Assembly (NCBI RefSeq): GCF_900099645.1
Contig: NZ_FMTL01000004.1
Span: 62,001 to 126,000 of the forward strand
Length of the DNA: 64,000 nt
Direction of reading: 5' to 3'
Source: Pseudomonas peli
Lineage (GTDB): Bacteria > Pseudomonadota > Gammaproteobacteria > Pseudomonadales > Pseudomonadaceae
A program made the position numbers and the translations under genes. The first letter of the stretch is position 1; every line of letters begins with the position of its first letter. Positions 33,808 through 42,320 of the stretch are shown piece by piece. Under the pieces are notes generated by a model, which was not told the DNA's origin, did no database searches, and was given only the letters and a program-made list of their open reading frames with translations.

Positions 33808-35304
33808 TTAGCCATTACTCGGGAACGCAAACTGAGCCGCCTCGTGGCTGGCGCGCTGCGGCCAGCGCTGGGTGATGGCTTTTTTGCGGGTGTAGAAGCG
33901 CACACCGTCCGGGCCATAGGCATGCAGGTCGCCGAACAACGAGCGCTTCCAGCCGCCGAAGCTGTGGTAGCTGACCGGTACAGGCAGCGGTACGTTGACG
34001 CCGACCATGCCGACTTCGATTTCGTCGCAGAACAACCGCGCGGCTTCACCGTCGCGGGTGAAGATGCAGGTGCCGTTGCCGTATTCGTGGTCGTTGATCA
34101 GCTGCATGGCCGCTTCCAGGCTGCCGACACGGACGATGCACAGCACTGGGCCGAAGATTTCGTCGGTGTAGATGGTCATCTCCGGGGTCACCTTATCGAA
34201 CAGGGTGCCGCCGACGAAGAAGCCGTTCTCGTTGCCTGCCACCACCAGGTCACGACCGTCAACCACCAGGCTTGCGCCCTGGGCCACACCAGCATCGATG
34301 TAGCCTTTGACCTTGTCACGCGCCGCGCCAGTAACCAGCGGGCCCATGTCCAGGCCGCAGGAGGTGCCGGCACCGATTTTCAGCGCCTTGATTTGCGGGA
34401 CGATCTTCTCGACCAGCGCATCGGCGATCTGGTCGCCTACGCATACGGCCACGGAGATGGCCATGCAGCGCTCGCCGCAGGAACCGTAGGCCGCGCCCAT
34501 CAGTGCGCTGACGGCGTTGTCCAGGTCGGCATCAGGCATCAGCACGGCGTGGTTCTTCGCGCCGCCCAGGGCCTGGACGCGCTTACCGCGCTTGGTGCCT
34601 TCGCTGTAGATGTATTCGGCAATTGGCGTGGAGCCAACAAAGCTCAGGGCTTTGACTTCCGGCGCTTCGATCAGCGCATCCACCGCTTCCTTGTCGCCGT
34701 GCACCACGTTGAGCACGCCTTTCGGCAGACCAGCCTCGATCAGCAGTTGGGCGATATACAGGGTGGAGCTTGGATCACGCTCGGATGGCTTCAAGATAAA
34801 GCAGTTGCCGCAGACGATGGCCAGCGGGTACATCCACAGCGGCACCATGGCCGGGAAGTTGAACGGGGTGATGCCGGCGACGACGCCGATTGGCTGCAGG
34901 TCGCTCCAGGCGTCGATATTCGGGCCGACGTTGCGGCTGTACTCGCCCTTGAGGATTTCCGGGGCAGCGCAGGCGAATTCGACGTTCTCGATACCGCGCT
35001 TGAGTTCGCCCACGGCGTCTTCGATGGTCTTGCCGTGCTCTTCGCTGATCAGCTTGGCGATGGTCGCTTCATGTTGCTCCAGCAGTTGCTTGAAACGGAA
35101 CATCACCTGGGCGCGCTTGGCCGGCGGGGTGTTGCGCCAGGCCGGGAAGGCGCTCTTGGCCGAGTCGATAGCCAGTTGCATGGTAGCGCGGTCGGCTAAG
35201 GCAACTTTCTTGGTGGCTGCACCGGTGGACGGGTTGAACACGTCAGCGCTGCGGCCGGTGCCGGCAGTCAGTTCGCCGTGGATCAGGTGGTTAACGATGG
35301 TCAT
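33808..35304 (-). CDS. bauC: CoA-acylating (methyl)malonate-semialdehyde dehydrogenase, BauC/MmsA type
   Basis: The protein has 498 residues; ATG 35304 follows AAGGAAC. It belongs to the aldehyde dehydrogenase superfamily with VVAGITPFNFPAMVP, FVGSTPIAEYIYS, and the catalytic Cys in GSCGERCMAIS. The MmsA/IolA subgroup makes propionyl- or acetyl-CoA from methylmalonate or malonate semialdehyde. Directly after the beta-alanine transaminase gene, the substrate is most likely malonate semialdehyde, as for BauC of P. aeruginosa; a valine-pathway mmsA is the alternative. A 24-base inverted repeat separates the two genes. Confidence 0.85.
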   Translation of the reverse strand: MTIVNHLIHGELTAGTGRSADVFNPSTGAATKKVALADRATMQLAIDSAKSAFPAWRNTPPAKRAQVMFRFKQLLEQHEATIAKLISEEHGKTIEDAVGELKRGIENVEFACAAPEILKGEYSRNVGPNIDAWSDLQPIGVVAGITPFNFPAMVPLWMYPLAIVCGNCFILKPSERDPSSTLYIAQLLIEAGLPKGVLNVVHGDKEAVDALIEAPEVKALSFVGSTPIAEYIYSEGTKRGKRVQALGGAKNHAVLMPDADLDNAVSALMGAAYGSCGERCMAISVAVCVGDQIADALVEKIVPQIKALKIGAGTSCGLDMGPLVTGAARDKVKGYIDAGVAQGASLVVDGRDLVVAGNENGFFVGGTLFDKVTPEMTIYTDEIFGPVLCIVRVGSLEAAMQLINDHEYGNGTCIFTRDGEAARLFCDEIEVGMVGVNVPLPVPVSYHSFGGWKRSLFGDLHAYGPDGVRFYTRKKAITQRWPQRASHEAAQFAFPSNG

Positions 35305-35332
35305 GGCAGTTCCTTAATAACAAATCTTGTTT

Positions 35333-35393
35333 TGTAGGAGCCAGCTTGCTGGCGATCAGCCTTAAAAGCATCGCCAGCAAGCTGGCTCCTACA
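35333..35393. repeat. Perfect 24-base inverted repeat (REP pair)
   Basis: Arms at 35333-35356 and 35370-35393 (left arm begins TGTAGGAGCCAGCTTGCTGG) with a 13-base loop, between bauA and bauC. This is a standard Pseudomonas REP doublet. As an intra-operon stem it may set the ratio of the two transcripts. Confidence 0.85.
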
Positions 35394-35409
35394 GGGAATA
35401 GTGTTTGGC

Positions 35410-36756
35410 TTAATCCAGGCTATTCAGCACATCACCAACGGCGTTGAACACGGAGTCCAGCTGCTCGGGCGTGGTGTTGAAGGTTGGCCCGAACTGCAGG
35501 GTGTCGCCACCGAAGCGCACATAGAAACCAGCGTTCCACAGTTTGATGCCGGCCTCGAAGGGGCGGATCACCGGGTCGCCATCACGCGGGCTGATCTGGA
35601 TCGCGCCGGCCAGGCCGCAGTTGCGGATGTCGATCACGTTCTTGCTGCCTTTGAGGCTGTGCAGCTTGTCTTCAAAGATCGGCGCCAGCGCAGCGGACTG
35701 CTCGATCAGGTTGTCGCGCTTGAGCAGTTCCAGGGTCGCCAGGCCGGCGGCGCAGGCAACCGGGTGGCCCGAGTAGGTGTAGCCGTGGCCGAACTCGACC
35801 ATATGCTCGGGGATCGCCTGGTTCATAAAGGTATTGTAGATCTCGCTGGAGGCGATCACTGCGCCCAGCGGAATCGCACCGTTGGTGATCTGTTTGGCGG
35901 TGTTCATCAGGTCCGGCACCACGCCGAAGAACTCGGCACCGGTCCACTTGCCCATACGGCCGTAGGCGGTGATCACTTCGTCGAAGATCAGCAGGATGTT
36001 GTGCTGGGTGCAGATCTCACGCAGGCGTTGCAGGTAACCGACTGGCGGCACGATAACGCCGGCGGAACCGGACATCGGCTCGACGATCACGGCAGCGATG
36101 TTGGAGGCGTCGTGCAGTTCGATCAGTTTCAGCAGTTCGTTGGCCAGCTCCACACCGCCGGTGGCCGCCATGCCTTTGGTAAAGGCCAGGTGCGACTGCA
36201 GGGTGTGCGGCAGGTGGTCGGCGTCCATCATCTGGCCGAACATCTTGCGGTTACCGCCGATGCCGCCCAGCGAGGTGCCGGCGATGTTCACGCCGTGGTA
36301 GCCACGGGCACGGCCGATAAATTTGGTTTTGCTCGGTTGGCCTTTCAGACGCCAGTAGGCACGGGCCATCTTCACCGAGGTGTCGGCGCACTCGGAGCCG
36401 GAGTCGGTGTAGAACACGTGGTCAAGGCCGGCTGGGGTCAGCTCGGTGATTTTCTCGGCCAGCTGATAGGACAGCGGGTGGCCGTACTGGAAGCCTGGCG
36501 CGTAATCCAGGGTGCCCAGCTGCTTGGCCACGGCCTCCTGAATTTCCTTGCGGTTGTGCCCAGCGCCACAGGTCCACAGGCCGGATAGGCTGTCGAATAC
36601 GCGACGGCCCTTGTCATCGATGAAGTGATTGCCATCGGCGCCGACGATCAAACGCGGGTCGCGCTTGAAGTTGCGGTTGGCGGAAAACGGCATCCAGTGC
36701 GCATCCAGCTTGAGCTGGCTGGCCAGGGACGGGACTTCGATCTGCGGCATGTTCAT
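35410..36756 (-). CDS. bauA: Beta-alanine--pyruvate (omega-amino acid) transaminase
   Basis: The protein has 448 residues. Class III aminotransferase: GSECADTSVKMARAYWR and YHGVNIAGTS near the PLP phosphate site, LLIFDEVITAYGRMG with the PLP-binding Asp, and the lysine in TAKQITNGAIPLGAV. It transfers the amino group of beta-alanine to pyruvate, giving malonate semialdehyde for the next gene. Divergent from a LysR regulator, as bauA/bauR in P. aeruginosa. The specific substrate is inferred from family and context. Confidence 0.92.
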   Translation of the reverse strand: MNMPQIEVPSLASQLKLDAHWMPFSANRNFKRDPRLIVGADGNHFIDDKGRRVFDSLSGLWTCGAGHNRKEIQEAVAKQLGTLDYAPGFQYGHPLSYQLAEKITELTPAGLDHVFYTDSGSECADTSVKMARAYWRLKGQPSKTKFIGRARGYHGVNIAGTSLGGIGGNRKMFGQMMDADHLPHTLQSHLAFTKGMAATGGVELANELLKLIELHDASNIAAVIVEPMSGSAGVIVPPVGYLQRLREICTQHNILLIFDEVITAYGRMGKWTGAEFFGVVPDLMNTAKQITNGAIPLGAVIASSEIYNTFMNQAIPEHMVEFGHGYTYSGHPVACAAGLATLELLKRDNLIEQSAALAPIFEDKLHSLKGSKNVIDIRNCGLAGAIQISPRDGDPVIRPFEAGIKLWNAGFYVRFGGDTLQFGPTFNTTPEQLDSVFNAVGDVLNSLD

Positions 36757-36853
36757 GGTGGCCTCGGTGTGGGCGATTGAAGCGGTAAAGTCGAATCTGT
36801 TGCCAGTAAAGGTGCCACGGGCTTAGAGTCAGGAAAACACGACTCTTCTTATC

Positions 36854-36874
36854 TTTAGTTAAGCGCTCGCTAAA
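36854..36874. promoter_or_regulatory. LysR-type box between bauA and its regulator
   Basis: TTTAG and CTAAA are separated by exactly 11 bases, the T-N11-A architecture of LysR-type regulator sites. It lies in the 145-base divergent promoter region, 28 bases before the regulator start, so it is the likely recognition site of the regulator. Binding is inference. Confidence 0.55.
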
Positions 36875-36887
36875 CAAAGACCTCACC

Positions 36888-36905
36888 ATGAGCACCTCAC
36901 CATGA
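36888..36905 (+). other. Five-codon upstream frame overlapping the regulator start
   Basis: ATG AGC ACC TCA CCA TGA encodes MSTSP and its stop overlaps the ATG of the regulator (ATGA). The bases CTCACCATGAGCAC are repeated in tandem (36883-36896 and 36897-36910), so a 14-base duplication created two starts. Whether the mini-frame is translated is unknown. Confidence 0.45.
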
Positions 36906-37819
36906 GCACTCGCCGCCCCGACCCACTGGCCCAAGTCAGCGACTTTGATATCCGCCTGCTCAAGCTGTTTCGTAGCGTGGTGGAGTGCGGCGGTTTTTCT
37001 GCGGCGGAAAGCGCCCTGGGCATCGGCCGCTCGGCGATCAGCCAGCAGATGAGCGACCTGGAACAACGCCTCGGCCTGCGCCTGTGCCAACGCGGCCGCG
37101 CCGGCTTTGCCCTGACCGAAGAAGGCCGCGAGGTCTACCAGAGCACCCAGCAGTTGCTGGCGGCACTGGAGAGCTTTCGCACGGAGGTCAACGGCTTGCA
37201 CCAGCACCTGCGCGGCGAGCTGAATATCGGCCTGACCGACAACCTGGTGACCGTGCCGCATATGCGCATCACCAATGCATTGGCGCGGTTGAAGGAGCGC
37301 GGCCCGGATGTGCATATCCACATCCGCATGACGCCGCCGAGCGAGGTGGAGCAAGGTGTGCTCGACGGCCGCCTGCACATCGGCGTGGTGCCGCAGGTCA
37401 CGGCGCTGTCCGGGTTGGAATACCAGGCGCTGTATGACGAGCGTTCACTCCTTTACTGCGCGGTCGGCCACCCGCTGTTCTATGTCGATGATCAACAGTT
37501 GGAGGATGAGCGGCTGAACGCCCAGGAGGCCATCGCGCCGACCTTCCGCCTACCGCCCGAAGTGCAGAGCCACTACCAGGCGCTCAATTGCACCGCCAGC
37601 GCCTCGGACCGCGAAGGCATGGCCTTTCTCATCCTCACCGGACGCTATATCGGTTACCTACCCGACCACTACGCCCAAGCCTGGGTGCAGCAGGGCCGCC
37701 TGCGCGTGCTGAAACCGGCCAGCCGCTTCTATGACATCAGCCTAGCCTCGGTGACACGCAAAGGCCGCCGCCCGCACCTGGTGCTGGAGAGCTTTCTGGA
37801 GGCCCTGGCCGAAGGTTAA
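36902..37819 (+). CDS. bauR: LysR-family regulator of beta-alanine catabolism (BauR-like)
   Basis: The protein has 305 residues. The winged HTH covers residues 13-70 (FDIRLLKLFRSVVECGGFSAAESALGIGRSAISQQMSDLEQ, partly quoted by region) and the effector domain follows to the C-terminus. It is divergent from bauA, as for the activator of bauABCD in P. aeruginosa. The preferred ATG at 36902 is the second of two tandem copies of the same start sequence; the first copy is out of frame. The inducer beta-alanine is inferred. Confidence 0.8.
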   Translation: MSTRRPDPLAQVSDFDIRLLKLFRSVVECGGFSAAESALGIGRSAISQQMSDLEQRLGLRLCQRGRAGFALTEEGREVYQSTQQLLAALESFRTEVNGLHQHLRGELNIGLTDNLVTVPHMRITNALARLKERGPDVHIHIRMTPPSEVEQGVLDGRLHIGVVPQVTALSGLEYQALYDERSLLYCAVGHPLFYVDDQQLEDERLNAQEAIAPTFRLPPEVQSHYQALNCTASASDREGMAFLILTGRYIGYLPDHYAQAWVQQGRLRVLKPASRFYDISLASVTRKGRRPHLVLESFLEALAEG

Positions 37820-38171
37820 CAGGCCGCTGCAAAACTACCTGCGTTGGCAATACGGCGTTAAAAACAGGCTCGGAATGCTCATTTACAGCTCGTAAACTCC
37901 GCTTCCTCGCCTGTTTTGACCAGCCGGAGGCTGTTACTGGCGTAGCGCCTTGTCTTGCCTGCCTCGCCTACGTTTTCCAACAGCCTGTTGATCCGCAGCG
38001 CTTTGGATCACTGCACAACCTGCTGTTACGCGTCGTTTTTCGCACAAAGACAGTGCACAAGGCCCGGCAAATGGCGCTTAACCAGCTTTTTCTGCCCCTT
38101 GCGCTTGTCACCTAAGCGGCGCTGGGTTATCAGTGCATTCGTCCGAAAACCTGACCACTGCGGAACCGCCC
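37820..38171. repeat. Intergenic region with a repeat-like sequence
   Basis: From about 37825 to 37990 the sequence has the appearance of a Pseudomonas extragenic repeat: AAAACTACCTGCGTTGGC, then ACAGGCTCGGAATGCTC and TGCCTGCCTCGCCTACGTTTT, with inverted fragments of the same words (CCTACG/CGTAGG-like, ACAGGC/GCCTGT). No coding frame is credible. A half-site CTGACCA at 38151-38157 precedes the RutR-like gene. Confidence 0.5.
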
Positions 38172-38843
38172 ATGACTGTTGAAGTACTTGCGCACCGAGC
38201 CGATCCGAACAACAAACCTGCCGGCCGGATTCGGCAGAAGAACGAAGAGGCGATCATCAAGGCCGCCGAGGAAGAGTTCGCCCGCCACGGCTTCAAAGGC
38301 ACCAGCATGAACACCATCGCGCAGAACGTCGGGCTGCCGAAAGCCAACCTGCACTACTACTTCAGCAACAAGCTGGGGCTGTATCAGGCGGTGCTGGTGA
38401 ACATCCTCGAACTGTGGGACAGCACCTTCAACAACCTGAGCGTGGACGATGATCCCGCCATCGCGCTGGCCGGTTATATCCGCGCCAAGATGGAGTTTTC
38501 CCGCCGCCACCCGAAAGCTTCGCGCATCTACGCCATGGAAGTGATCAGCGGTGGCGAGCACCTCTCGCAGATGCTCAATCAGGATTACCAGACCTGGTTC
38601 CGTGGCCGCGCGGCGGTGTTTGAAGCCTGGAGCGCAGCCGGCAAGATGGACCCGGTCGACCCGGTGCACCTGATCTTCCTGCTATGGGGCAGCACCCAGC
38701 ATTACGCCGACTTTGCCTCGCAGATCTGCCGCGTCACCGGTCGCTCGCGCCTGGTGAAAGCAGACTACGAAGAAGCCGCCGACCAGCTGATCGCCATCAT
38801 CCTCAAGGGCTGCGGCCTAACCCCGCCATCCAAAGACGCCTGA
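38172..38843 (+). CDS. RutR-like TetR-family regulator
   Basis: The protein has 223 residues from ATG 38172; an upstream ATG at 38133 is possible. The TetR HTH is at about 25-70 (EFARHGFKGTSMNTIAQNVG, LPKANLHYYFSNK). The C-terminal part matches RutR closely in pattern: DPVHLIFLLWGSTQHYADFA and the long ligand-pocket helices with HPKASRIYAMEV. RutR senses uracil/thymine and controls pyrimidine and purine genes in E. coli. Here it lies before a nucleoside transporter whose two promoters carry RutR-like palindromes. Confidence 0.85.
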   Translation: MTVEVLAHRADPNNKPAGRIRQKNEEAIIKAAEEEFARHGFKGTSMNTIAQNVGLPKANLHYYFSNKLGLYQAVLVNILELWDSTFNNLSVDDDPAIALAGYIRAKMEFSRRHPKASRIYAMEVISGGEHLSQMLNQDYQTWFRGRAAVFEAWSAAGKMDPVDPVHLIFLLWGSTQHYADFASQICRVTGRSRLVKADYEEAADQLIAIILKGCGLTPPSKDA

Positions 38844-39427
38844 TGCCCTTTACCCTGCTCGGCCCTTGCGAGTACCGCGAGGAGATTCGCAAAAGCCGCT
38901 TTATCGCCCTCGCCGCGCCGGTTGCCAGCGCGGCCGAGGCGCAAGCATTTATCGCGGCGCACAGCGACGCCAGCGCCAGCCATAACTGCTGGGCCTGGAA
39001 GGTGGGCCAGCAGTACCGCTTCAGTGATGACGGTGAACCCGGTGGCACGGCGGGTCGGCCGATCCTTGCAGCCATCGAGAGCCAGGAGATGGATCAGGTG
39101 GCGGTACTGGTGATCCGCTTCTACGGCGGCATCCAGCTCGGCACCGGCGGGCTCGCTCGCGCCTACGGCGGTAGCGCCAATAAATGCCTGCAAAGCGCAC
39201 CGCGCATCGAGTTGGTGGCCCGCGAGTCCTATCGCTGCCATTGCCTGTTCGCCGAACTGTCGCTGCTCAAGGCGCGCCTGACGGAACTCGACTGCCTGTT
39301 AGAACGCGAAACCTACGACGCCGCAGGGGCTGAACTGCACGTAGCACTCCCCGCGCCACGGGTCACCGAGTTGCAGCGACTGCTGGCGGATATCAGCCGT
39401 GGGCGGAGTGAGCTGCGGCCGCTCTAA
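38843..39427 (+). CDS. yigZ: YigZ/IMPACT family protein
   Basis: The protein has 194 residues; its ATG overlaps the previous stop (TGATG). The UPF0029/IMPACT N-terminal domain shows KSRFIALAAPV, AHSDASASHNCWAWK, FSDDGEPGGTAGRPI and YGGIQLGTGGLARAYG. A C-terminal DUF1949 ferredoxin-like domain follows. The cellular role is not settled; translation-related functions are suggested for eukaryotic IMPACT. Coupled to the RutR-like gene by position only. Confidence 0.9.
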   Translation: MPFTLLGPCEYREEIRKSRFIALAAPVASAAEAQAFIAAHSDASASHNCWAWKVGQQYRFSDDGEPGGTAGRPILAAIESQEMDQVAVLVIRFYGGIQLGTGGLARAYGGSANKCLQSAPRIELVARESYRCHCLFAELSLLKARLTELDCLLERETYDAAGAELHVALPAPRVTELQRLLADISRGRSELRPL

Positions 39428-39552
39428 ATCCTGGCGCAACGCTCTGCACTGCGCCAAAACGCACCAGCATCTCGCCGCCTTGCACCAAGCTAGGGCCACT
39501 TAATGGCGTGGTATTACGGCAGGGCTTGCATCGACGCCGCCGGCAGGCTTTT

Positions 39553-39568
39553 CTGACTCACTGGCCAG
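39553..39568. promoter_or_regulatory. RutR-like operator before the nucleoside ABC transporter genes
   Basis: CTGACTCACTGGCCAG aligns with the E. coli RutR consensus TTGACCAnnTGGTCAA at most defined positions. It is followed by CTTTTTGC, exactly as in the second site at 43358. It lies 46 bases before the ATPase start. Operator function is inference. Confidence 0.45.
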
Positions 39569-39613
39569 CTTTTTGCTTTAGCCAGGGCAGTTGTCATTCC
39601 CGAGCCTCTGTCC

Positions 39614-41188
39614 ATGTCCAGTTCCCCTTCTGTTCCACGCTTGCAGCTGAGCGGTATCAGCAAGCGCTACCCCGGCTGCCTGGCCAATGACCGTATCGAT
39701 CTGAGCATCGCGCCTGGGGAAATCCATGCGCTACTCGGCGAGAACGGTGCCGGCAAAAGCACTCTGATGAAGATCATCTACGGCGTAACCCAACCCGACA
39801 GCGGCGAGATTCGCTGGCAGGGTGAACCGCTGAAGATGCGCGACCCGGCCATGGCGCGCAGCCTTGGCGTAGGCATGGTGTTTCAGCACTTCTCGCTGTT
39901 CGAGACTTTGAGCGTGGCGGAGAACATCGCCCTGGCTATGGGCGCGGCGGCTGGTACACCGAAACAGCTGGAGCCGAAGATTCGCGAAGTCTCGCAGCGT
40001 TATGGCATGGCCCTGGAACCGGGCCGGCTGGTGCACAGCCTGTCCATCGGTGAACGGCAGAGAGTGGAGATCGTCCGTTGCCTGATGCAGGACATCAAAC
40101 TCTTGATCCTCGATGAGCCTACCTCGGTGCTCACCCCGCAGGAGGCCGACGAACTGTTCGTAACCCTGCGCCGCCTGGCCGCCGAGGGCTGCAGCATTCT
40201 GTTTATCAGCCACAAACTCGGCGAGGTGCGCGCCCTGTGCCAGAGCGCCACGGTGCTGCGCGGCGGTAAGGTGTCGGGGCATTGCATACCGGCCGAGTGC
40301 AGCGACCTGCAACTGGCGCGGCTGATGGTCGGCGACGCCGAGGGGCTGGAAAGCAGCTACCCGAAAGCTGGCGGCGGTCTGCCGCGTTTGCGCGTGGATG
40401 ACCTCAGCTGGCACAACGCCGATCCGTTCGGCTGCACCCTCAGCCAAATTCGCCTGGAAGTGCGCAGCGGTGAGATCGTCGGCATCGCCGGGGTCGCCGG
40501 CAATGGTCAGGACGAGCTGCTGGCTCTGCTCAGTGGCGAAACCCGCCTGCCGCGTAGCGAGCGCGAACGCATCAGCCTGGACACGCAACCGATTGCCGAC
40601 CTGTACCCGGACGCGCGGCGCAAGCTGGGCCTGGCCTTTGTTCCGGCCGAACGCCTGGGCCATGGCGCAGTGCCGGATATGAGCCTGAGTGATAACGCCC
40701 TGCTCACCGCTTTCCAGCAGGGTTTGCTGAGTAAGGGGCTGATTCAACGCGGCAAGGTGCGAGCCCTGGCCGATGAGATTATCCAGCGCTTTGCGGTAAA
40801 GACGCCGGATGCCGATGCGCCCGCGCGCAGCCTGTCCGGCGGCAACCTGCAGAAATTTATCCTCGGCCGCGAAATCCTGCAGAACCCCAAACTGCTGGTG
40901 GCGGCGCACCCGACTTGGGGCGTGGACGTTGGCGCGGCGGCGGCGATTCATCGCGCGCTGATTGCCCTGCGCGATGCCGGCGCGGCGATTCTGGTGATCT
41001 CCGAAGACCTCGACGAGCTGTTCCAGATCAGCGACCGCATCGGCGCGCTGTGCAGCGGCAAGCTCTCGCCCCTGGCCGCCACCGCAGAAACCGAAGCGGT
41101 TGAAGTCGGCCGCTGGATGGCTGGTGAATTCGCCCCGCTTCCCCCTATCACAAGCCCGCTCGCAGCTGCTGCTGCCAGCCTGAGCTGA
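39614..41188 (+). CDS. Nucleoside-type ABC transporter, duplicated ATP-binding protein
   Basis: The protein has 524 residues with two fused ABC domains as in sugar/nucleoside importers. Domain 1: Walker A GENGAGKST (about 42-50), signature LSIGERQRVE, Walker B LLILDEPTS. Domain 2 (from about 255): degenerate Walker A region GVAGNGQDE, signature LSGGNLQKF, and Walker B followed by AAHPTWGVDVGA in place of the usual DEPT, so only the first site is likely to hydrolyse ATP efficiently. First of a four-gene BMP-type import system. Nucleoside or purine substrate inferred from context. Confidence 0.9.
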   Translation: MSSSPSVPRLQLSGISKRYPGCLANDRIDLSIAPGEIHALLGENGAGKSTLMKIIYGVTQPDSGEIRWQGEPLKMRDPAMARSLGVGMVFQHFSLFETLSVAENIALAMGAAAGTPKQLEPKIREVSQRYGMALEPGRLVHSLSIGERQRVEIVRCLMQDIKLLILDEPTSVLTPQEADELFVTLRRLAAEGCSILFISHKLGEVRALCQSATVLRGGKVSGHCIPAECSDLQLARLMVGDAEGLESSYPKAGGGLPRLRVDDLSWHNADPFGCTLSQIRLEVRSGEIVGIAGVAGNGQDELLALLSGETRLPRSERERISLDTQPIADLYPDARRKLGLAFVPAERLGHGAVPDMSLSDNALLTAFQQGLLSKGLIQRGKVRALADEIIQRFAVKTPDADAPARSLSGGNLQKFILGREILQNPKLLVAAHPTWGVDVGAAAAIHRALIALRDAGAAILVISEDLDELFQISDRIGALCSGKLSPLAATAETEAVEVGRWMAGEFAPLPPITSPLAAAAASLS

Positions 41189-41199
41189 CGGAGTTTTCC

Positions 41200-42297
41200 A
41201 TGCTGTTATCCCTCGAACCGCGTGGTCAGCAATCGCGCGCCATGCTCTGGTTATCGCCACTGCTCGCCGCCGTGCTGACCCTGTGCAGCGGCGCGCTGTT
41301 GTTCGCCCTGCTCGGCCACGACCCGCTGGACACCCTGCACACCCTGCTGATTGCGCCGCTGGCCGACTGGTATGGCGTCTCCGAACTGCTGGTCAAGGCG
41401 CTGCCGATTCTGCTCTGCGCCCTCGGCCTGGCCGTGGCCTATCAGGCGCGTATCTGGAATATCGGCGCAGAAGGTCAGCTGCTGCTCGGCGCACTGGCCG
41501 GCAGCGCCATGGCGATCCAGATCATCGATTGGGACAGCCGCTGGGCGCTGGTCTGGGTGGTGCTCGCCGGCGTGGCAGCGGGTGCAGCCTGGGGCGGCCT
41601 GACCGCCTGGCTGCGCACGCAGTTCAATGCCAACGAAATCCTCACCAGCATCATGCTCAACTACATCGCGCTGAACCTGCTGCTGTTCTTCGTACATGGC
41701 CCGTTGAAAGACCCGGCCGGTTTCAACTTCCCTGAGTCGGCGATGTTTGGTGATGCCAGCCGCCTGCCGCTGGTGAGTGAAGACGGTCGCCTGCATGCCG
41801 GCCTGTACTTCGCCTTGCTGGCCTTGGTGGCGGTGTGGGTGTTGCTGCACAAGAGCTTTCTCGGTTTTCAGATCAAGGTGCTCGGCCTCGACCGCCGCGC
41901 CGCCGGCTTTGTCGGTTTTCGCGAAAAGCGCCTGGTGTGGTTTGCCCTGCTGGTCAGCGGCGGCCTGGCCGGGCTGGCCGGTGTCGGTGAAGTGGCTGGG
42001 CCGATTGGCCAACTGGTGCCGCAGGTATCGCCGGGCTACGGCTACGCGGCGATCACCGTGGCCTTTCTCGGCCGCCTGAATCCGCTCGGCATTCTGTTCG
42101 CCAGCCTGCTGATGGCACTGCTGTACCTGGGCGGCGAGAACGCGCAGATGACCATGAACCTGCCCCAGGCGATCACCCAACTGTTCCAGGGAATGATGCT
42201 GTTCTTCCTGCTCGCCTGCGACGTACTGATCCTCTATCGGCCACGACTGAAGCTGAAGTGGGCGCAGCGCACAACCAACGCCGAAGCAATGGCCTGA
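41200..42297 (+). CDS. Nucleoside-type ABC transporter permease 1
   Basis: The 365-residue protein has about eight to ten hydrophobic segments of the BPD_transp_2 type: KALPILLCALGLAVAYQARIWNIGAEGQLLLG and ANEILTSIMLNYIALNLL are conserved regions (shown by fragments). It forms the channel with the next gene product. 11 bases after the ATPase gene, clearly one operon. Confidence 0.9.
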   Translation: MLLSLEPRGQQSRAMLWLSPLLAAVLTLCSGALLFALLGHDPLDTLHTLLIAPLADWYGVSELLVKALPILLCALGLAVAYQARIWNIGAEGQLLLGALAGSAMAIQIIDWDSRWALVWVVLAGVAAGAAWGGLTAWLRTQFNANEILTSIMLNYIALNLLLFFVHGPLKDPAGFNFPESAMFGDASRLPLVSEDGRLHAGLYFALLALVAVWVLLHKSFLGFQIKVLGLDRRAAGFVGFREKRLVWFALLVSGGLAGLAGVGEVAGPIGQLVPQVSPGYGYAAITVAFLGRLNPLGILFASLLMALLYLGGENAQMTMNLPQAITQLFQGMMLFFLLACDVLILYRPRLKLKWAQRTTNAEAMA

Positions 42298-42320
42298 CAA
42301 CGTATCTGTAGGAATTCCCG

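Noticed and set aside
35401..36588. Long forward frame opposite bauA
   Set aside because: The minus-strand frame is a complete class III aminotransferase; the forward product is His/Val/Gly-rich noise.
38151..38157. CTGACCA as a RutR autoregulatory operator
   Set aside because: Only one half-site is present; the other half does not match, so it is too weak to list as an operator.
39731..41260. Long antisense frame (509 codons) opposite the ABC ATPase
   Set aside because: Shadow of a gene with unmistakable Walker motifs; Gln/Ala/Arg-rich translation typical of antisense high-GC frames.
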